Source of the DNA: Symsagittifera roscoffensis
Lineage: Eukaryota > Xenacoelomorpha > Acoela > Convolutidae
NCBI RefSeq assembly: GCF_963678635.1
Contig: NC_087065.1
Coordinates: forward strand, 4,552,209-4,616,208
DNA length: 64,000 nucleotides
Reading direction: 5' to 3'
Each line of letters starts with the position of its first letter. The stretch's first letter is position 1. This document shows positions 23,331 to 34,522 of this stretch, piece after piece. Both the position numbers and the translations under genes were made by a program. The notes below the pieces were generated by a model. It was not told where the DNA came from. It worked only from the letters and a program-made list of their open reading frames with translations, and searched no databases.

Positions 23331-23411
23331 GCCATACCGACTCCACCAGTGAGGGGCATTCTGAGGAGAGTAGCGACGCGCAACGCCTCTCACTGGTGTA
23401 GTCGGTATGGC
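23331..23411. repeat. centre of the palindrome: GC-rich hairpin with 21-nt loop
   Basis: GCCATACCGACT at 23,331 pairs with its complement ending 23,411. The stem continues through CACCAGTGAGG to about 23,360/23,382 with few mismatches. The loop is 23,361-23,381 and is GC-rich (tagcgacgcgc) unlike the arms. Confidence 0.9.
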
Positions 23412-26249
23412 TTAACTATCATCCCAACAATAAAAACAATGTTTTACCGAATGAGGCCAGGTCAAGATTGGAACAGAAAAATTTAAGGATTATCGAGCGA
23501 ATTTAAAAAATGTTAATTTGATAGATAGATAATTGAGTACAATTTTGTGAAAGTATATGTGGCAAAACTTCACGAACAATGATTGCATTTAAGTTAACAA
23601 CTGCAGCTTATGTATGAATTTTGGGCGAAACGTGCAATCATCTGATTTATCAAAGATAAAAAAAAACTGAAAAAAAAATTAAAACCTGCTAATGAAGGGC
23701 ATGTATATAAAATCTAGCCTTGTTTAACAGATTAAATTTTAAGCAAAATTGATATTGACAACAACAGTAAGACCAACGTGTGGCAGGATTATCAACATAG
23801 AGCAGGATTGTGTTACAGGTTAAGAAACTAATAATAAGTTTTGTAAAATTATATCACACACTATATGTCTATGTAGCCATAAAAATACGTTTTAATGTTG
23901 TATCTGGTAATTTTTAGTAGCTGGTGAACTATTCAGAAATCAAGAGCAGTAAAAAAGTATGAGATGAATTGGTTTTCTATTTAAAAGGGCACTTCTGATG
24001 ACATACTTTTGATCGCATAAGTAACTAACAAACATATATAAACAAATGTATATAACCAAAAACATACAAAGTAGACATTAATTGTGCTTACATTTACAAA
24101 TAAAAACTGATTTAAATGCCTATCTACACGCACTAATTTTACGTGTCCAAATTTGATTGATAATCTGTACCCACTTAGCATCTGGTGAAACAATCCAGAA
24201 TAATGAAGAGAAGTAAAAAGAAGAATTTGGATTCATTTTGACATCGAATTTTATTTCCAATTACAATTATTTATTCTAAATTGATTCAAAAACGTTTTGG
24301 AACAACATGCTTGTACGTCTTTTCTGATATAGCATTTCCAATACAAGCAAACCGTACAGCATGTAAATATCGATCATGCAATGCACACATTTTACACATA
24401 ATTAAATTACTTTGTAGTATCTGGTTGAACATAGTACAGATACAACACCTAGTAAAATGATCTAGAAAACCTCGACTAATCTGGAACTAAAGCTACATTG
24501 AATTTGATTTGTGGCTTAACTCTTAGCTATTCTTACACTTCTGAACATATTACATAAAAATTAACAATTACACATACCGATAAACACGCGTAAAAAATCA
24601 AACACGGACTTATGTACATAAATTCAAGTTTATTCGAACCATTCGCTTATCAGCCAGTGATAGATCATACACAGCGTAGCCAAATTGGATAAGTTTCCCA
24701 GCAGATAAACGAATTCTGGTAAGACTAAATCAGGTTAAAATGTAAAGGTTTTCTTTTTGAAAAACTTTCTGGTTGTGGTCTGACATCTATACCCAATCAT
24801 AAATCTCAATCAGACATAAGGAAATTTATGTGTTCATTTTAGATTAGCCGCTGAATACAAGATATGAAAGTGAGCCCAAAACTATGCTGCGTTTTAATAC
24901 TTGTCCGAAAGTGTTCAATTTGATGAATAGTCGATAAAATTACTATCAAAAGTTAGAAAAGATGTGGTCTTGATTATACAAAACAAAGCATTTATCAGCT
25001 ATTTCATTTCCAATTCATGATAAGACTTGTTCTGTTTTTAGCGCAATAACAACGCCTCTGCAGGCGCGTGCTTTCATCATTCGATTCATAATTTTACCCG
25101 TTTCAATTCAATGTTTGCTCTCCGTTACCGCAAAACTTTAAAAAACTGTATGTGTAAGTTTTGGCTGATTCGGCTCAAGAACGTACTATTTTTGACAAGA
25201 CTGCTCCTGGAGATTTCCTTTCCTTGTTAGACAACAATTAAATTCAAATAATGATAATTGGATCACTCTAAATCACATATTTTCCATTTAGGTTATCTTT
25301 TTGCATTTATATATTTTAAAAATATAGTTAAATATGGTTTAAAAGGCCATCAGAAAAGATAATTTTTTGATCATCGGAGTTTATATCATCGATTCAGCGC
25401 AAATAGCAAAAGTTATGCTAATCAAGGATCTAGATTTACTCATCTCCTTATGAGCGCATTCCTCTTTCATAGAGACAATTTGGATCTTCCCAGGAAATAG
25501 AGAGGCCCAAGTCGGCCTGGAAATACAGCCACCAGCTTCACCTTGTTACTCTCATTGCAGAAATCAGTCTAACAGTGAGTCCTTGGTGCAGTAGGCAGAC
25601 AACCGATATTAGCCAAATGTAAACGCCAGTTGCTCGCAAAAAACAAGAAAAAGGATCGGAGCGCATCAATCTCTGTAATACGTGGCGTCAATTGAAAAGT
25701 TTTCAGTCTGTTTTGTGTTTAAGGCTGCTTTTTTTTCAAGTTAAGGTGAATTTATTAATGTTTAGCTGTTTCTTTTGTAATCTAAATTAAATAAAACAAA
25801 AAGAACAACGTTTTTTTTTGCTCCTAATTCTTTAAAATTATAAAAAAAATTGTGTTTCATTTAGAATCATGTCTAAAAAACAGTCGTTCTAGAAAATTCA
25901 AAATCGCAAAAGAAGATTGGGTTGTTTATTTTGCACAAATTAAAAAGTTACTGAAAGTTTTCTATATTACTGAAAAAATGAGTTGAACATCAGCTTAGAA
26001 CAACTTTTGTTTTCTCTAAAACATACCCTTTACCGTTAATTTTATCATAGTTAAAAGATTATTTTCAAAGAGATACTATAGCTCAAACTATCGATATTGC
26101 ATAAATACGGGGGAAAAAGATGAAAAAAAAGAACAGTTGAACCTGTATTAAATAGCTTTTTCAGAACATAATATATTTTTTCAAAAAAAAAAGTTTTGAT
26201 GGTTTAGCGAGAAAACAACATAATGGGCAACTCTAGTCAATGTAACTTG

Positions 26250-27621
26250 GTGTACGGTTAAACCTACAGCCTAATCGTCAACTGAAGATATATCAAATTA
26301 CAGAACTAACAAATGAATGAAAAAACAAAGTTTTTTTAAAAAGATTACAATTTTTAGAACAATGGCGAATTTTTTTTTTCGAACCAAAATTTCCACTGTC
26401 TTAAATTTTCTGTACAAAACTAAATAATTACTTGAAATCAATTTTCGATATGTCAAAAAACTCTATTCGGACCGTCCAACAAAAAACTTTCAACAATTTG
26501 TTTTGGAATTTTCCCGTGTTATGCAAGTTAGTAAGCCTCGGTTTTTTCTTCTGACCACAAAAAGCGCTTCGCATGACTCGCTGGTCAATTTTGAGTTGAA
26601 GTTTGATACCATTGGAAAATTCGTTTGGGAGATCAACAGACATATCAAAAAACTGTTTATCGCCCTTTTTTATTTTTTGAAAGATGTAAGTTTTTATTTT
26701 TTCAAAGATGTAAGATTTTAAATGGTGTAGATGAGTTGGCTGAAAGCTGGCATTTCTTTGCAAATCTCTGCTTGCGACGTTTGCATTGTAAAAATCAAAG
26801 TGTGTACGTAGGTTTGACTATATTTGAATATATTCATACGTAAAACGTAATGAATATATTTTTGAGTGAATATTTCTAGTAATCTATAAACAAATGCAAA
26901 AAAAAATACTTTTTGTGTATGCGTGTACGTATGCAAGTTGATGTGTTTGTAAGTATGAGTACAATTTTTTTCCTTATGCGCGTGTAAACCAAAACAATTG
27001 TAACTAGAAGAATAACTATAACCCAACTTGAATTTTACTTATGTTTCTAGTTTTTCTTGAAAGTTAGACAAGATACTATAAACATAGTATATATGTACGC
27101 AAATATGCTTTGCGTATGTGTATATTTATGTAAACTGTATGTATCTATGTAAAAGAGTACAACTTTTTGCATGTATAAATGTAATTATTCGTGTATGTAC
27201 ATACTGTTTGTGTGTACTCATTTGAGTATTTAGAAGTTATGTAAATTTAAATGTTTTTATGTAAGTAAGAACTCTTGACTGCATGTCCGCTCGATTCAGT
27301 GAATGAATATAAGCATATTTTTTCAACCAATGTATGTTTTTAGGCAAGTATTTCTGAATATTCGTATATCAGTATGAAAGGCACGGTTATATGATTGTAT
27401 GTAAAGACGTATGAATGCCAGTCTGTAATGCGTGATTCTTTTTGTCTGGATGTGTGAAGTGAATGCAAGTTGGTTTGTGTGTTTACAGGCGTTAGTATTT
27501 CAGAGGCCAGCAGAACTAATAAGTAAAATCTTTGCATGTATGTAAACAAAACTTGCGTGTGTGTCTATTTATGTAAACTGTATGTATCTATGAAAAAGTG
27601 TACAATTTTTTGCATGTATAA
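26250..27621. other. 1,372-bp segment present only in the right arm
   Basis: The left arm passes directly from the position matching 26,249 to that matching 27,622. The segment's distal part (about 27,100-27,621) is another copy of the 616-bp tandem unit, so the left arm probably lost this DNA rather than the right arm gaining it. The proximal part holds overlapping open frames on both strands (minus 26,428-26,763, 111 codons, Lys/Phe-rich) of no recognised family. Confidence 0.7.
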
Positions 27622-29653
27622 ATGTAATTAATCATGTATGCACATACTATTTGTGTGTATTCATTTGAGTATTTAGAAGTTATGTATATTTGTATGTTTT
27701 TATGTAAATAAAAATTCTCGAATGCCAGTCCGCTTGATTGAGTGATTGAAGACCAGCACTTATTTTGTATCAATGTATGTTTTTCAGTTTAAAAGCTTTT
27801 AAAAGTTAGCTGGTTTGAAAATTGTACAAATTTATGATTAAAGTTTTATGTCTGTTTAAACGGAAAGTGTGTACACATGAGTAGTTGCATGCTTGTAAAG
27901 TACATTCCATGTCTTTTTTTAGGCAAGTACTTATACATATTCATATATGAGTATGAAAGGCACGTTTATATGATTTTATGTAAAGACATATGAATGCCAG
28001 TCTGTAATATGTGATTCTTTTTGTCTGAATGTGTGTATAAATTTGTCTTGAAAGTGTGAAGTGAATGCAAGTTGGTTTGCGTGTTTACATGTGCTTGTAT
28101 TTTAAAGGTCAGCAGAACTAATAAGTGAAATTTTTGCATGTATGTAAGCAAAACTTGCGTGTGTGGCTATCTATGTAAACTGTATGTATCTATGTAAAAG
28201 TGTACAATTTTTTGCATGTATAAATGTACTTAATCATGTATGCACATACTATTTGTGTGTATTCCATTGAGTATTTAGAAGTTTGTATGTTTTCAATTGT
28301 ATATTTGTATGTTTTTATGTAAGTAAGAATTCTTGAATGCATGTCCGCTTGATTGAGTGAATGAAGACCAGCAATTATTTTGTATCAATGTATATTTTTC
28401 AGTTTAAAAATATTTTAAAATTTGCTTGTTTGCAAATTGTACAAACTTATGATTGAAGTTTCATGCCTGTTTAAAAGGAAAGTGTGTACACATGAGTCGT
28501 AACATGCTTGTATAGTACGAACCATGTCTGCTTGTAGTTAAGTACTTATGCATTTTCCTATATGAGTATGAAAGACACGTTTATATGATTGTATGTAAAG
28601 ACGCATGAATGCCAGTCTCTAATGCCTGACTCTTTTTGTCTGAATGTGTGTATATATTCGTCTTGAAAGTGTGAAAAGAAATTAAGCTGGTTTGTGTGTT
28701 TAAATATGGTTCTATTGTAAAGGTCAGCAGAAATATTAAGTCAAAATCTTTGCATGTGTAAAAGCGAAATTTTCGTATAATTGGTTGCAGGTTTAAAAGC
28801 ATGTAAGCAAGTATGTAAAATTTATGTTTGTATGGTAGTTTATTTGCCTTCTTCTTATGTATAAGACTATGTATGTTTGTATTCATACCTTTATGTAAGA
28901 CTTCATTTTTGAATGTTTGTATGTATAGAAGTATTTTTGCATATATGTATGTAATTTTGTACGTATGGTTGTATGAATGTCTCTAAGTAACTTTGTATAT
29001 GTATGTATACATGTAAGTTTGTATGTATGTATCTATGTATGCATGTATGTATGTGTTTATGTAAGTTTGTACTTATGTATACATGTATGTATGTTTGTAT
29101 TCAGTAAGTGTGTACGTTATTGTTTTTGAATGTAAGTTTGCATGATTAACCTTATGTAAGTATTTAATTGTGTATGAATAAACGTATGTTTGTAATAAAA
29201 TACGCATGACTGTTTTTTGTGAGTATGCATTTAAGTTTGCAACTTATGAAAATGTGTTTATGTTTTTTATCTTTACAAGTATGCAGCTTTATAAGTTTGG
29301 TGGGGTATATATGTTTGAATTTAGTTGTAATCGTTTATTTTATTTCATATAAAAGTAAATATGTAACTCAAATCCAAATCTTTCTTATCTTCCTTCTTAA
29401 GTTTCTCGAATATTCTAGAATAATCAACCAGACACTATAATGACAGTTTTTTTTTCATTTTCTTGATTTGCAAAACAATTTGATAATTTTTAAAAAAAAG
29501 TTTTCCGTGAAATATTTGATCTTCCAGGTATCCTCATTATGAACATTTCACTTTGAAAAAGTGGCATATGTTGCATTGATAATTTCAATTTATTTGCAGT
29601 CAATGATTATGAAAAATGTTTCAAAATTGTAACAAGAAAGATCAGTTTTCTAG

Positions 29654-29844
29654 TTTTCACAAAATTTTGTCGATGGAAGCATCAAACCACAAGTCCAATT
29701 GAAGACAGCATGGAGTCCAAAGTGTTTGATGAACTGTTACTCATAGATGTAAAAATTACGATAAGAAACTTATTAGAAAAAATTTATGGTTTATTGAGGA
29801 AAATCATTGATCGTGCAGACATGCGGCTGGTTGAGCTGAAGGCG
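29654..29844 (+). CDS. possible internal exon inside the right arm, unknown protein
   Basis: An acceptor (cagttttctag) precedes 29,654 and a good donor (GCG|GTAAGC) follows 29,844. The frame is open through RWKHQTTSPIEDSMESK then VFDELLLIDVKIT and LLEKIYGLLRKIIDRADMR, an amphipathic helical composition. Phase is 2 bases then in frame, leaving at phase 0. The left-arm copy (about 18,307-18,500, minus) keeps the donor but has a one-base deletion near 18,350 that breaks the frame, so only this copy could be functional. No family recognised and no partner exon identified. Confidence 0.3.
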
Positions 29845-30459
29845 GTAAGCGAGCAAAGTCTCAGTGACAGGTACTGTATATTTGAAGGATGATTGATCAA
29901 TCTCTAAAAACCACAAATTTTTAATGGTTTCCATTTGAAAAATCATAATTTTGAATCAAAGTTATAAACCCGCAGAAGTGAAGCAATTGTGTAATCAGAT
30001 AAACAATCAGTACCACTTTTTTTAAATTCAAGACTTATTTAGTCGATAGAGCTTTTAATGAAATACCTCAAAATTCTTACGCTTTTTTTCTTTGAAATGA
30101 ATAGCAAGTCTTTCTGCATTGAGGCTCAAAATTTTAATTCCTCAAAGTAAAACTGTCTAACAAACTTTTTATTGTCAAATTAAACATGTCTTTGTTAGTC
30201 GTTCTAGCTTAAGATAACACAACATAATTGATGTTTATCGAAATGCATTGAAACTAGAAAATGGCACTTACAAGTTTTCGGAAACTGCTGTAGCCAAATT
30301 GGTGTGAAAGCGTTGTTTAGTGTGGAATAGCTATCATCCTGACGGAATCGGAAGATTCAGGTAGAGTGTTGATGATAAGGCTTGATTTTTTATCTTAAAA
30401 TTTCAAACAACTAACCGTTTTTCGAAGACATGTTTTGTTAATAGAGAAGACAAATATCG

Positions 30460-31232
30460 ATGCAAAAATGAGAAGAAATTTCATGATGCGAACTGTTTTG
30501 ATACTGCTAGTAGTGATCACCTCAAACATATATTGAAAGTAAGGTTGAACTCTTGATAACACAATTAGTTGCAGATGAATAATCAAATATTTTGGTCAAA
30601 AAGCCACCGTATTTTGAAAGACAATAGCGTAATCAAAGAAACATTCAAAAGATCAGATTTATATTAAAAAACTCAAAACATAATTTGTTGAACCGAGGGT
30701 TAATCAATGATAATAACTGATAGCTCTTCAAAATTTTGAATAGAAAGCTCTTGCTAAAGCTAAATTGAGTTAATTAGAAGATACTGAGAACAGTTGACTA
30801 GATTGTAGTATCAAATTAAAAATTATTTGATTGCATATTCTTTTAATGGAAAAATCATAAATTTTGGATGCTCAAATTATAACTCCGAGTTCACATCAAG
30901 TTTTGAGTTTGTATCCATAACTTGTCTTAGTTTGTGTTCAGTCTTTCCCGATTGAATTTGCTCTAATTTGAATAACTGCTTTCCTTAAAAGTCGCAAATA
31001 AGTTTTCACCTGCTTTATTCGATGGTTACTCTGTTCTGTCGTATATATTGGCACACAAATAACAGTTTTCCCCCAGTTTCTAGGTCCGCTTTGATGAAAA
31101 TTTTCAAAATTTCTGTTAGCATAATAAAGTTAATAGGAAATACTAAACGTTTTCTAGAGGCCCCGAAAATTGTTTCCTTTTTACTATAAAAAGTGGTATA
31201 TGCAAGTCTTAGAAATGGCTGCAGCAAAATTA
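30460..31232. other. 773-bp right-arm-only segment bounded by ATCG
   Basis: ATCG at 30,456-30,459 and again at 31,233-31,236; the left arm has a single ATCG-equivalent (17,691 region) and no insert. This is either a small insertion with 4-bp target duplication or a deletion in the left arm through 4-bp microhomology. The ends (atgcaaaaatg / gcagcaaaatta) are not convincing inverted repeats. Confidence 0.65.
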
Positions 31233-31809
31233 ATCGGCCATTTTGGTTTTCATCAGTGTTCTCGTTTTTCAAGATCTTTACCCTCTTCAACTTATTAGCT
31301 CTTTCAACCTTTCTATTAAATCAAAGCTTTTGTCATAGATTTTAGAAGTTTTTTCAGTCTCCTGTAGACACGGAAAATGGAAATGTCGAAATTTTCAAGC
31401 CAATTTCATTATTTTAGAGTTTTCAGTGTTTCGTAATTTTTCTTTGTTTTTACCTTCATTTGGCTGAACGAAATTTTTCATTCTTATTTCGGTCAAATTG
31501 ATTTTTGCCTAAATAGAGGTGGCGGCCGCCGCACTTGACGAATTTTGCTTTCTTCGAGTTTCAGTAATAAAACATGCATTTTTGAAGGAAATCGTTCACC
31601 GCAGCCAACAGTTAAGCTACGCTGCCAAATTCTTGTGCTTTCGTATATACCATATAGTTTGGTCGCAACTAATAGGTATATAACGTCATTTTACATGTAA
31701 ACGAACCAATACCCCAAACTTTAGAAGGGAAAACATGCACCGACCAAAACATAATTCCCTTCCCGTTTCCACAACGTTCAGTGGGAATACTCAATAATAT
31801 ACCGAAGTT

Positions 31810-31983
31810 TTACATGAGGACTATTAGGTATAAAATTATACATGATGACAATTAGGATTATTACATAGTGACCATTAGGTATAAAATTATACATGGTGAC
31901 AATTAGGATTATTACATGGTGACCATTGCTGATCATTTAATACATGGTGACCATTATGATTTATACCTAATGGCCATCCATGT
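31810..31983. repeat. subterminal repeats of the element (right)
   Basis: Inverted counterpart of 16,949-17,115: catggtgac and caattaggattattacat blocks repeated between the C16 run and the unique arm. Confidence 0.65.
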
Positions 31984-32034
31984 ATGACAACCCCCCCCCC
32001 CCCCCCGATCCTAACGCACTATATGCATACTACT

Positions 32035-32040
32035 TGTATG
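32035..32040. repeat. target-site duplication of the giant palindromic element (right)
   Basis: TGTATG, identical to 16,892-16,897, directly after the right terminus GCATACTACT. Confidence 0.75.
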
Positions 32041-33169
32041 TTATTTAAGTTTTTTGGCTCTTCCATGATGAAGATACTCTAGGAAAACGTCGCGTGATCT
32101 TTCAATTGTTTGCAACCAAAAATGAAAATACTGAGCTTTTGAAATTAATCAAGTTCTTCATAAAAACCTAGAAAATTCTTACCGGAAACCCATCATGTTG
32201 ACCCATCATTTTCTTTTTTTTTGACATTTCCAACTGACCAAAACTAAATTTTTTTTCTGTCCGAAAGCTTTTTCGAGGTCCAATCAGTGCAAAAATGCTG
32301 TTTCAACAGTTTTTGACCTCTATGTGATCATCAACGCATTATGAGTCAGGTGAACAATAAAAAGAAAATTGAAGAAACGGAAATGACTACAAAAAAATCC
32401 AGCAAAATGTAAAATGATTGACACGTATAGAACCTCGCATGCTTTTGAAGTGTACAACTGCTATCATGTGAAATTTTAAAAAAATACTGTAATGGACGTC
32501 CTGTAATTGAAGACTCAACTTCATCCGCTCCTTACAAAAATCTGGGTCTGGGTAAAAAAACTACTCAGACCACTTTTTTTTCGACACCAAAAAATTTTTG
32601 TCTGTAAGAACAGTTTAATTTATTGAGCTTTGCGTGGAAATTTGGAAACTCAAAGACGGCTCGTAGTGCGTACAATACTGAATCACAATGAAGATTTTTC
32701 AGCTTTGATTCAGATTTCAAAAAAAAATCAAAAATTTACATGTAATTAGATGGCTCGGTGTCTCTAAAAAGGCAGCATATCAGCGAGCAGGCAGTATACT
32801 TAGCACGCAGTACTTTTTTAGTTTTTCATTTACTGTTTTCAGTTAAATGGGCTGCGTAGACATGGAATGCGCTATAGGAACCAATTATATTCTTAAATTT
32901 CAACTTTACTACCAAAAAGGCGAACAAAGTAACTTTCTATGCCTAATTATATCTATTGGTGCGCTATGTATGTTGTTCATCCATCTTCTAATTCCGTTAG
33001 ATATGAAACAGACAAACTGAAGATGAAACACGAAACTAACTGAAAAGAAACCACCAAAAGCCTCTCCTAGTTGTCAATTTATAAACTGCATAGATTCTCT
33101 TTATAGCGCAAATTTCTCCGTTCGACATTTTACTCTTCAACTGCAACTTGGCATCCCCTTGAGCTACAG
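32041..33169. other. intergenic region upstream of the RMDN-like gene
   Basis: AT-rich and without coding frames. The RMDN-like promoter and 5' UTR should lie in the last few hundred bases; TATA-like tttataaact (about 33,079) and tttatagcgc (about 33,100) are candidates only. Confidence 0.3.
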
Positions 33170-34522
33170 ATGCCGTCAAATTTTACTCCGCCGAGCTACA
33201 AAAGTGCAAATGTGCCGACAACAGTAGCATTGCTTGCAGGAGTTGGCGTTGCAACTGCAGCCGTCGGCTTTTTAGCCTTGTCAGCATCCGGAATCTATTT
33301 AAACCATTCTAACAGTCGAGACCACTCGCGTACTTTGAGTCGCGCAACCGTACACCTCGCTGACATCCGAGACGAAATCCGACACATCAGACGACTGGCG
33401 GAGAACTACCCAGGATTCCGACTCCTGCAACCCGCGGCGGCTTCTCACAATCACGTGACCACTCATGTACCAAGTGGGGCTGAAAGTTACAGACAAGATT
33501 CCAGAACTAACGAAGAACCAAGTCGCAAGTATGCGGTTAACAATTCGACGCCCGGCTATGAGCAATCCTCAGGTAGAAAGAGCAGTTTCAGATATCCTTC
33601 GAACAGTCGAGGAGATCAGCATTCGTCATCTATTCGGAGTCCCTTCTTGAGCCCGACTGCTTCTGATTACGAAGACGCTTACTCGGTCATAGCGGTGGCT
33701 TCTAAAAACACATCCAGTGAAGATACCACTCAAATCGGTGCGACCAAAAACAACTTAGGTCATTTGAGCAAAGACCACAATCTTAACGGAACTGTGCAAA
33801 CGAAACCAACTGAAACTTTTGGAGATTTCTTCAAAATTGTCGACGACATGCATGAATCAAGTGAGCAGAAAAAATTGGAAGCATATGATATGTTACAGAC
33901 AAAGTTTCGAAATTTTCCAGAAAACCCAGAAATACTGTGGCGCTTAGCCAGATCTCTCGTTATAGTTGGGGAACTTGAGGAACGACAGGGAAACCGAGAG
34001 AAGAAGCGGGAGGCCCTGGAAAAAGGCTTGAACCTCACAGAAAAATGTCTGGAGCTGAATTCAAGTGCGGACGGTCACAAATGGTTTGCAATTATTTCTG
34101 GAATGTTGGGCCAGTACCAGTCAGTAGGAGACAAGATCAAAGGCGGGTACTTATTCAAGGAACACATTGAGAAGGCTATTCAGATCAGACCCTGTGAGAG
34201 TTCACTGCATCACCTGTTGGGTCGGTGGAGTTTTGAGGTCTCCCAACTGGGGTGGGTGGAGAGAAAGGCGGCGTCTGCTTTCTTCGGAACCCCGCCGACA
34301 TCCACAGTCGAGGACTCTTTGAAGTGCTTCATGAGAGCAGACGAACTTGAGGATAATGTGTGGAAAGACAACATGTTGTGGATCGCCAAGTGTCTCCTGG
34401 CTCTCAAAAGGGTTCCAGAGGCTGTGCAGTGGGTAGAGAGAGCCCTGGATGCTAAGAGTATGGATTCTGATGATCCAAAAATCATCAAGGAACTGATGGC
34501 TATCAAAAACAAGTACTCATGA
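33170..34522 (+). CDS. RMDN: regulator of microtubule dynamics (RMDN/PTPIP51-like) protein
   Basis: Intact single-exon ORF, ATG 33,170 to TGA 34,520-34,522, 450 aa, close to the about 470 aa of vertebrate RMDN3. Residues 16-44 are one hydrophobic segment (VALLAGVGVATAAVGFLAL), the expected outer-mitochondrial-membrane anchor. Residues 61-79 look like a short coiled coil. Residues 100-215 are a Ser/Asn-rich linker containing DYEDAYS (166-172), a good FFAT-like motif for VAP binding at ER contact sites. Residues 216-450 form the conserved helical TPR-like domain, with LWRLARSL (256-263), KWFAIISGMLGQY (304-316), LLGRWSFEVSQLGWVERKAA (349-368) and a C-terminal helical repeat. Family known role: tethering mitochondria to ER with lipid transfer. 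A clean intronless ORF among intron-bearing genes could mean an old retrocopy under selection or a naturally intronless gene; no poly(A) relic is seen. Paralogue assignment rests on the anchor and FFAT-like motif. Confidence 0.92.
   Translation: MPSNFTPPSYKSANVPTTVALLAGVGVATAAVGFLALSASGIYLNHSNSRDHSRTLSRATVHLADIRDEIRHIRRLAENYPGFRLLQPAAASHNHVTTHVPSGAESYRQDSRTNEEPSRKYAVNNSTPGYEQSSGRKSSFRYPSNSRGDQHSSSIRSPFLSPTASDYEDAYSVIAVASKNTSSEDTTQIGATKNNLGHLSKDHNLNGTVQTKPTETFGDFFKIVDDMHESSEQKKLEAYDMLQTKFRNFPENPEILWRLARSLVIVGELEERQGNREKKREALEKGLNLTEKCLELNSSADGHKWFAIISGMLGQYQSVGDKIKGGYLFKEHIEKAIQIRPCESSLHHLLGRWSFEVSQLGWVERKAASAFFGTPPTSTVEDSLKCFMRADELEDNVWKDNMLWIAKCLLALKRVPEAVQWVERALDAKSMDSDDPKIIKELMAIKNKYS

Larger units (their letters stand above)
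16898..23360 (+). repeat. left arm of the giant palindrome
   Basis: 6,463 bp. Outside to inside: terminus with G15, subterminal TGGTCACCATG repeats (16,949-17,115), a frame-bearing GC-richer block (17,290-17,410 on minus), exon-like block (about 18,300-18,490 on minus), microsatellite-rich CATA tract (18,930-19,270), two 616-bp tandem units, a GC-richer block (21,100-21,360) and the inner hairpin stem. It lacks 1,372 bp and 773 bp found in the right arm. Confidence 0.9.
16898..32034. mobile_element. 15.1-kb palindromic (fold-back) element with 6-bp target-site duplication
   Basis: The left arm (16,898-23,360) and right arm (23,382-32,034) are inverted copies; a 155-bp sample (left 21,601-21,755) shows about two differences. 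Both ends begin 5'-AGTAGTATGCATATAG and carry a G15/C16 homopolymer 28 bp in. Exactly outside each end is TGTATG. The arms meet across a 21-nt spacer. No transposase, integrase or polymerase is recognisable. Ends starting AG, a 6-bp target duplication and a size of about 15 kb are all features of Maverick/Polinton elements, so a non-autonomous relative, or an inverted dimer of one, is a possibility. A host inverted duplication would not create the target duplication. The two arms differ by two large gaps (see separate entries). Confidence 0.85.
23382..32034 (-). repeat. right arm of the giant palindrome
   Basis: 8,653 bp, the inverted copy of the left arm. Extra DNA relative to the left arm: 26,250-27,621 and 30,460-31,232. 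It carries three 616-bp-type units (about 27,100-28,890), microsatellite-rich TATG tract (28,860-29,200), exon-like block (29,654-29,844), subterminal repeats (31,810-31,975) and C16. Confidence 0.9.

Noticed and set aside
26428-26763. 111-codon minus frame as a gene
   Set aside because: No ATG at the start, Lys/Phe-rich, overlapped by open frames on the other strand, absent from the left arm.
16898-32034. Palindrome as a sequencing artefact (missed-adapter hairpin read)
   Set aside because: The arms differ by scattered substitutions and two large gaps, the ends carry a short exact target duplication, and flanks are unique on both sides. An artefact would give near-identical arms without a target duplication. 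Not fully excluded without reads.
16898-32034. Autonomous Polinton/Maverick
   Set aside because: No family-B polymerase, retroviral-like integrase, capsid or packaging ATPase frame is present; only the end features agree.
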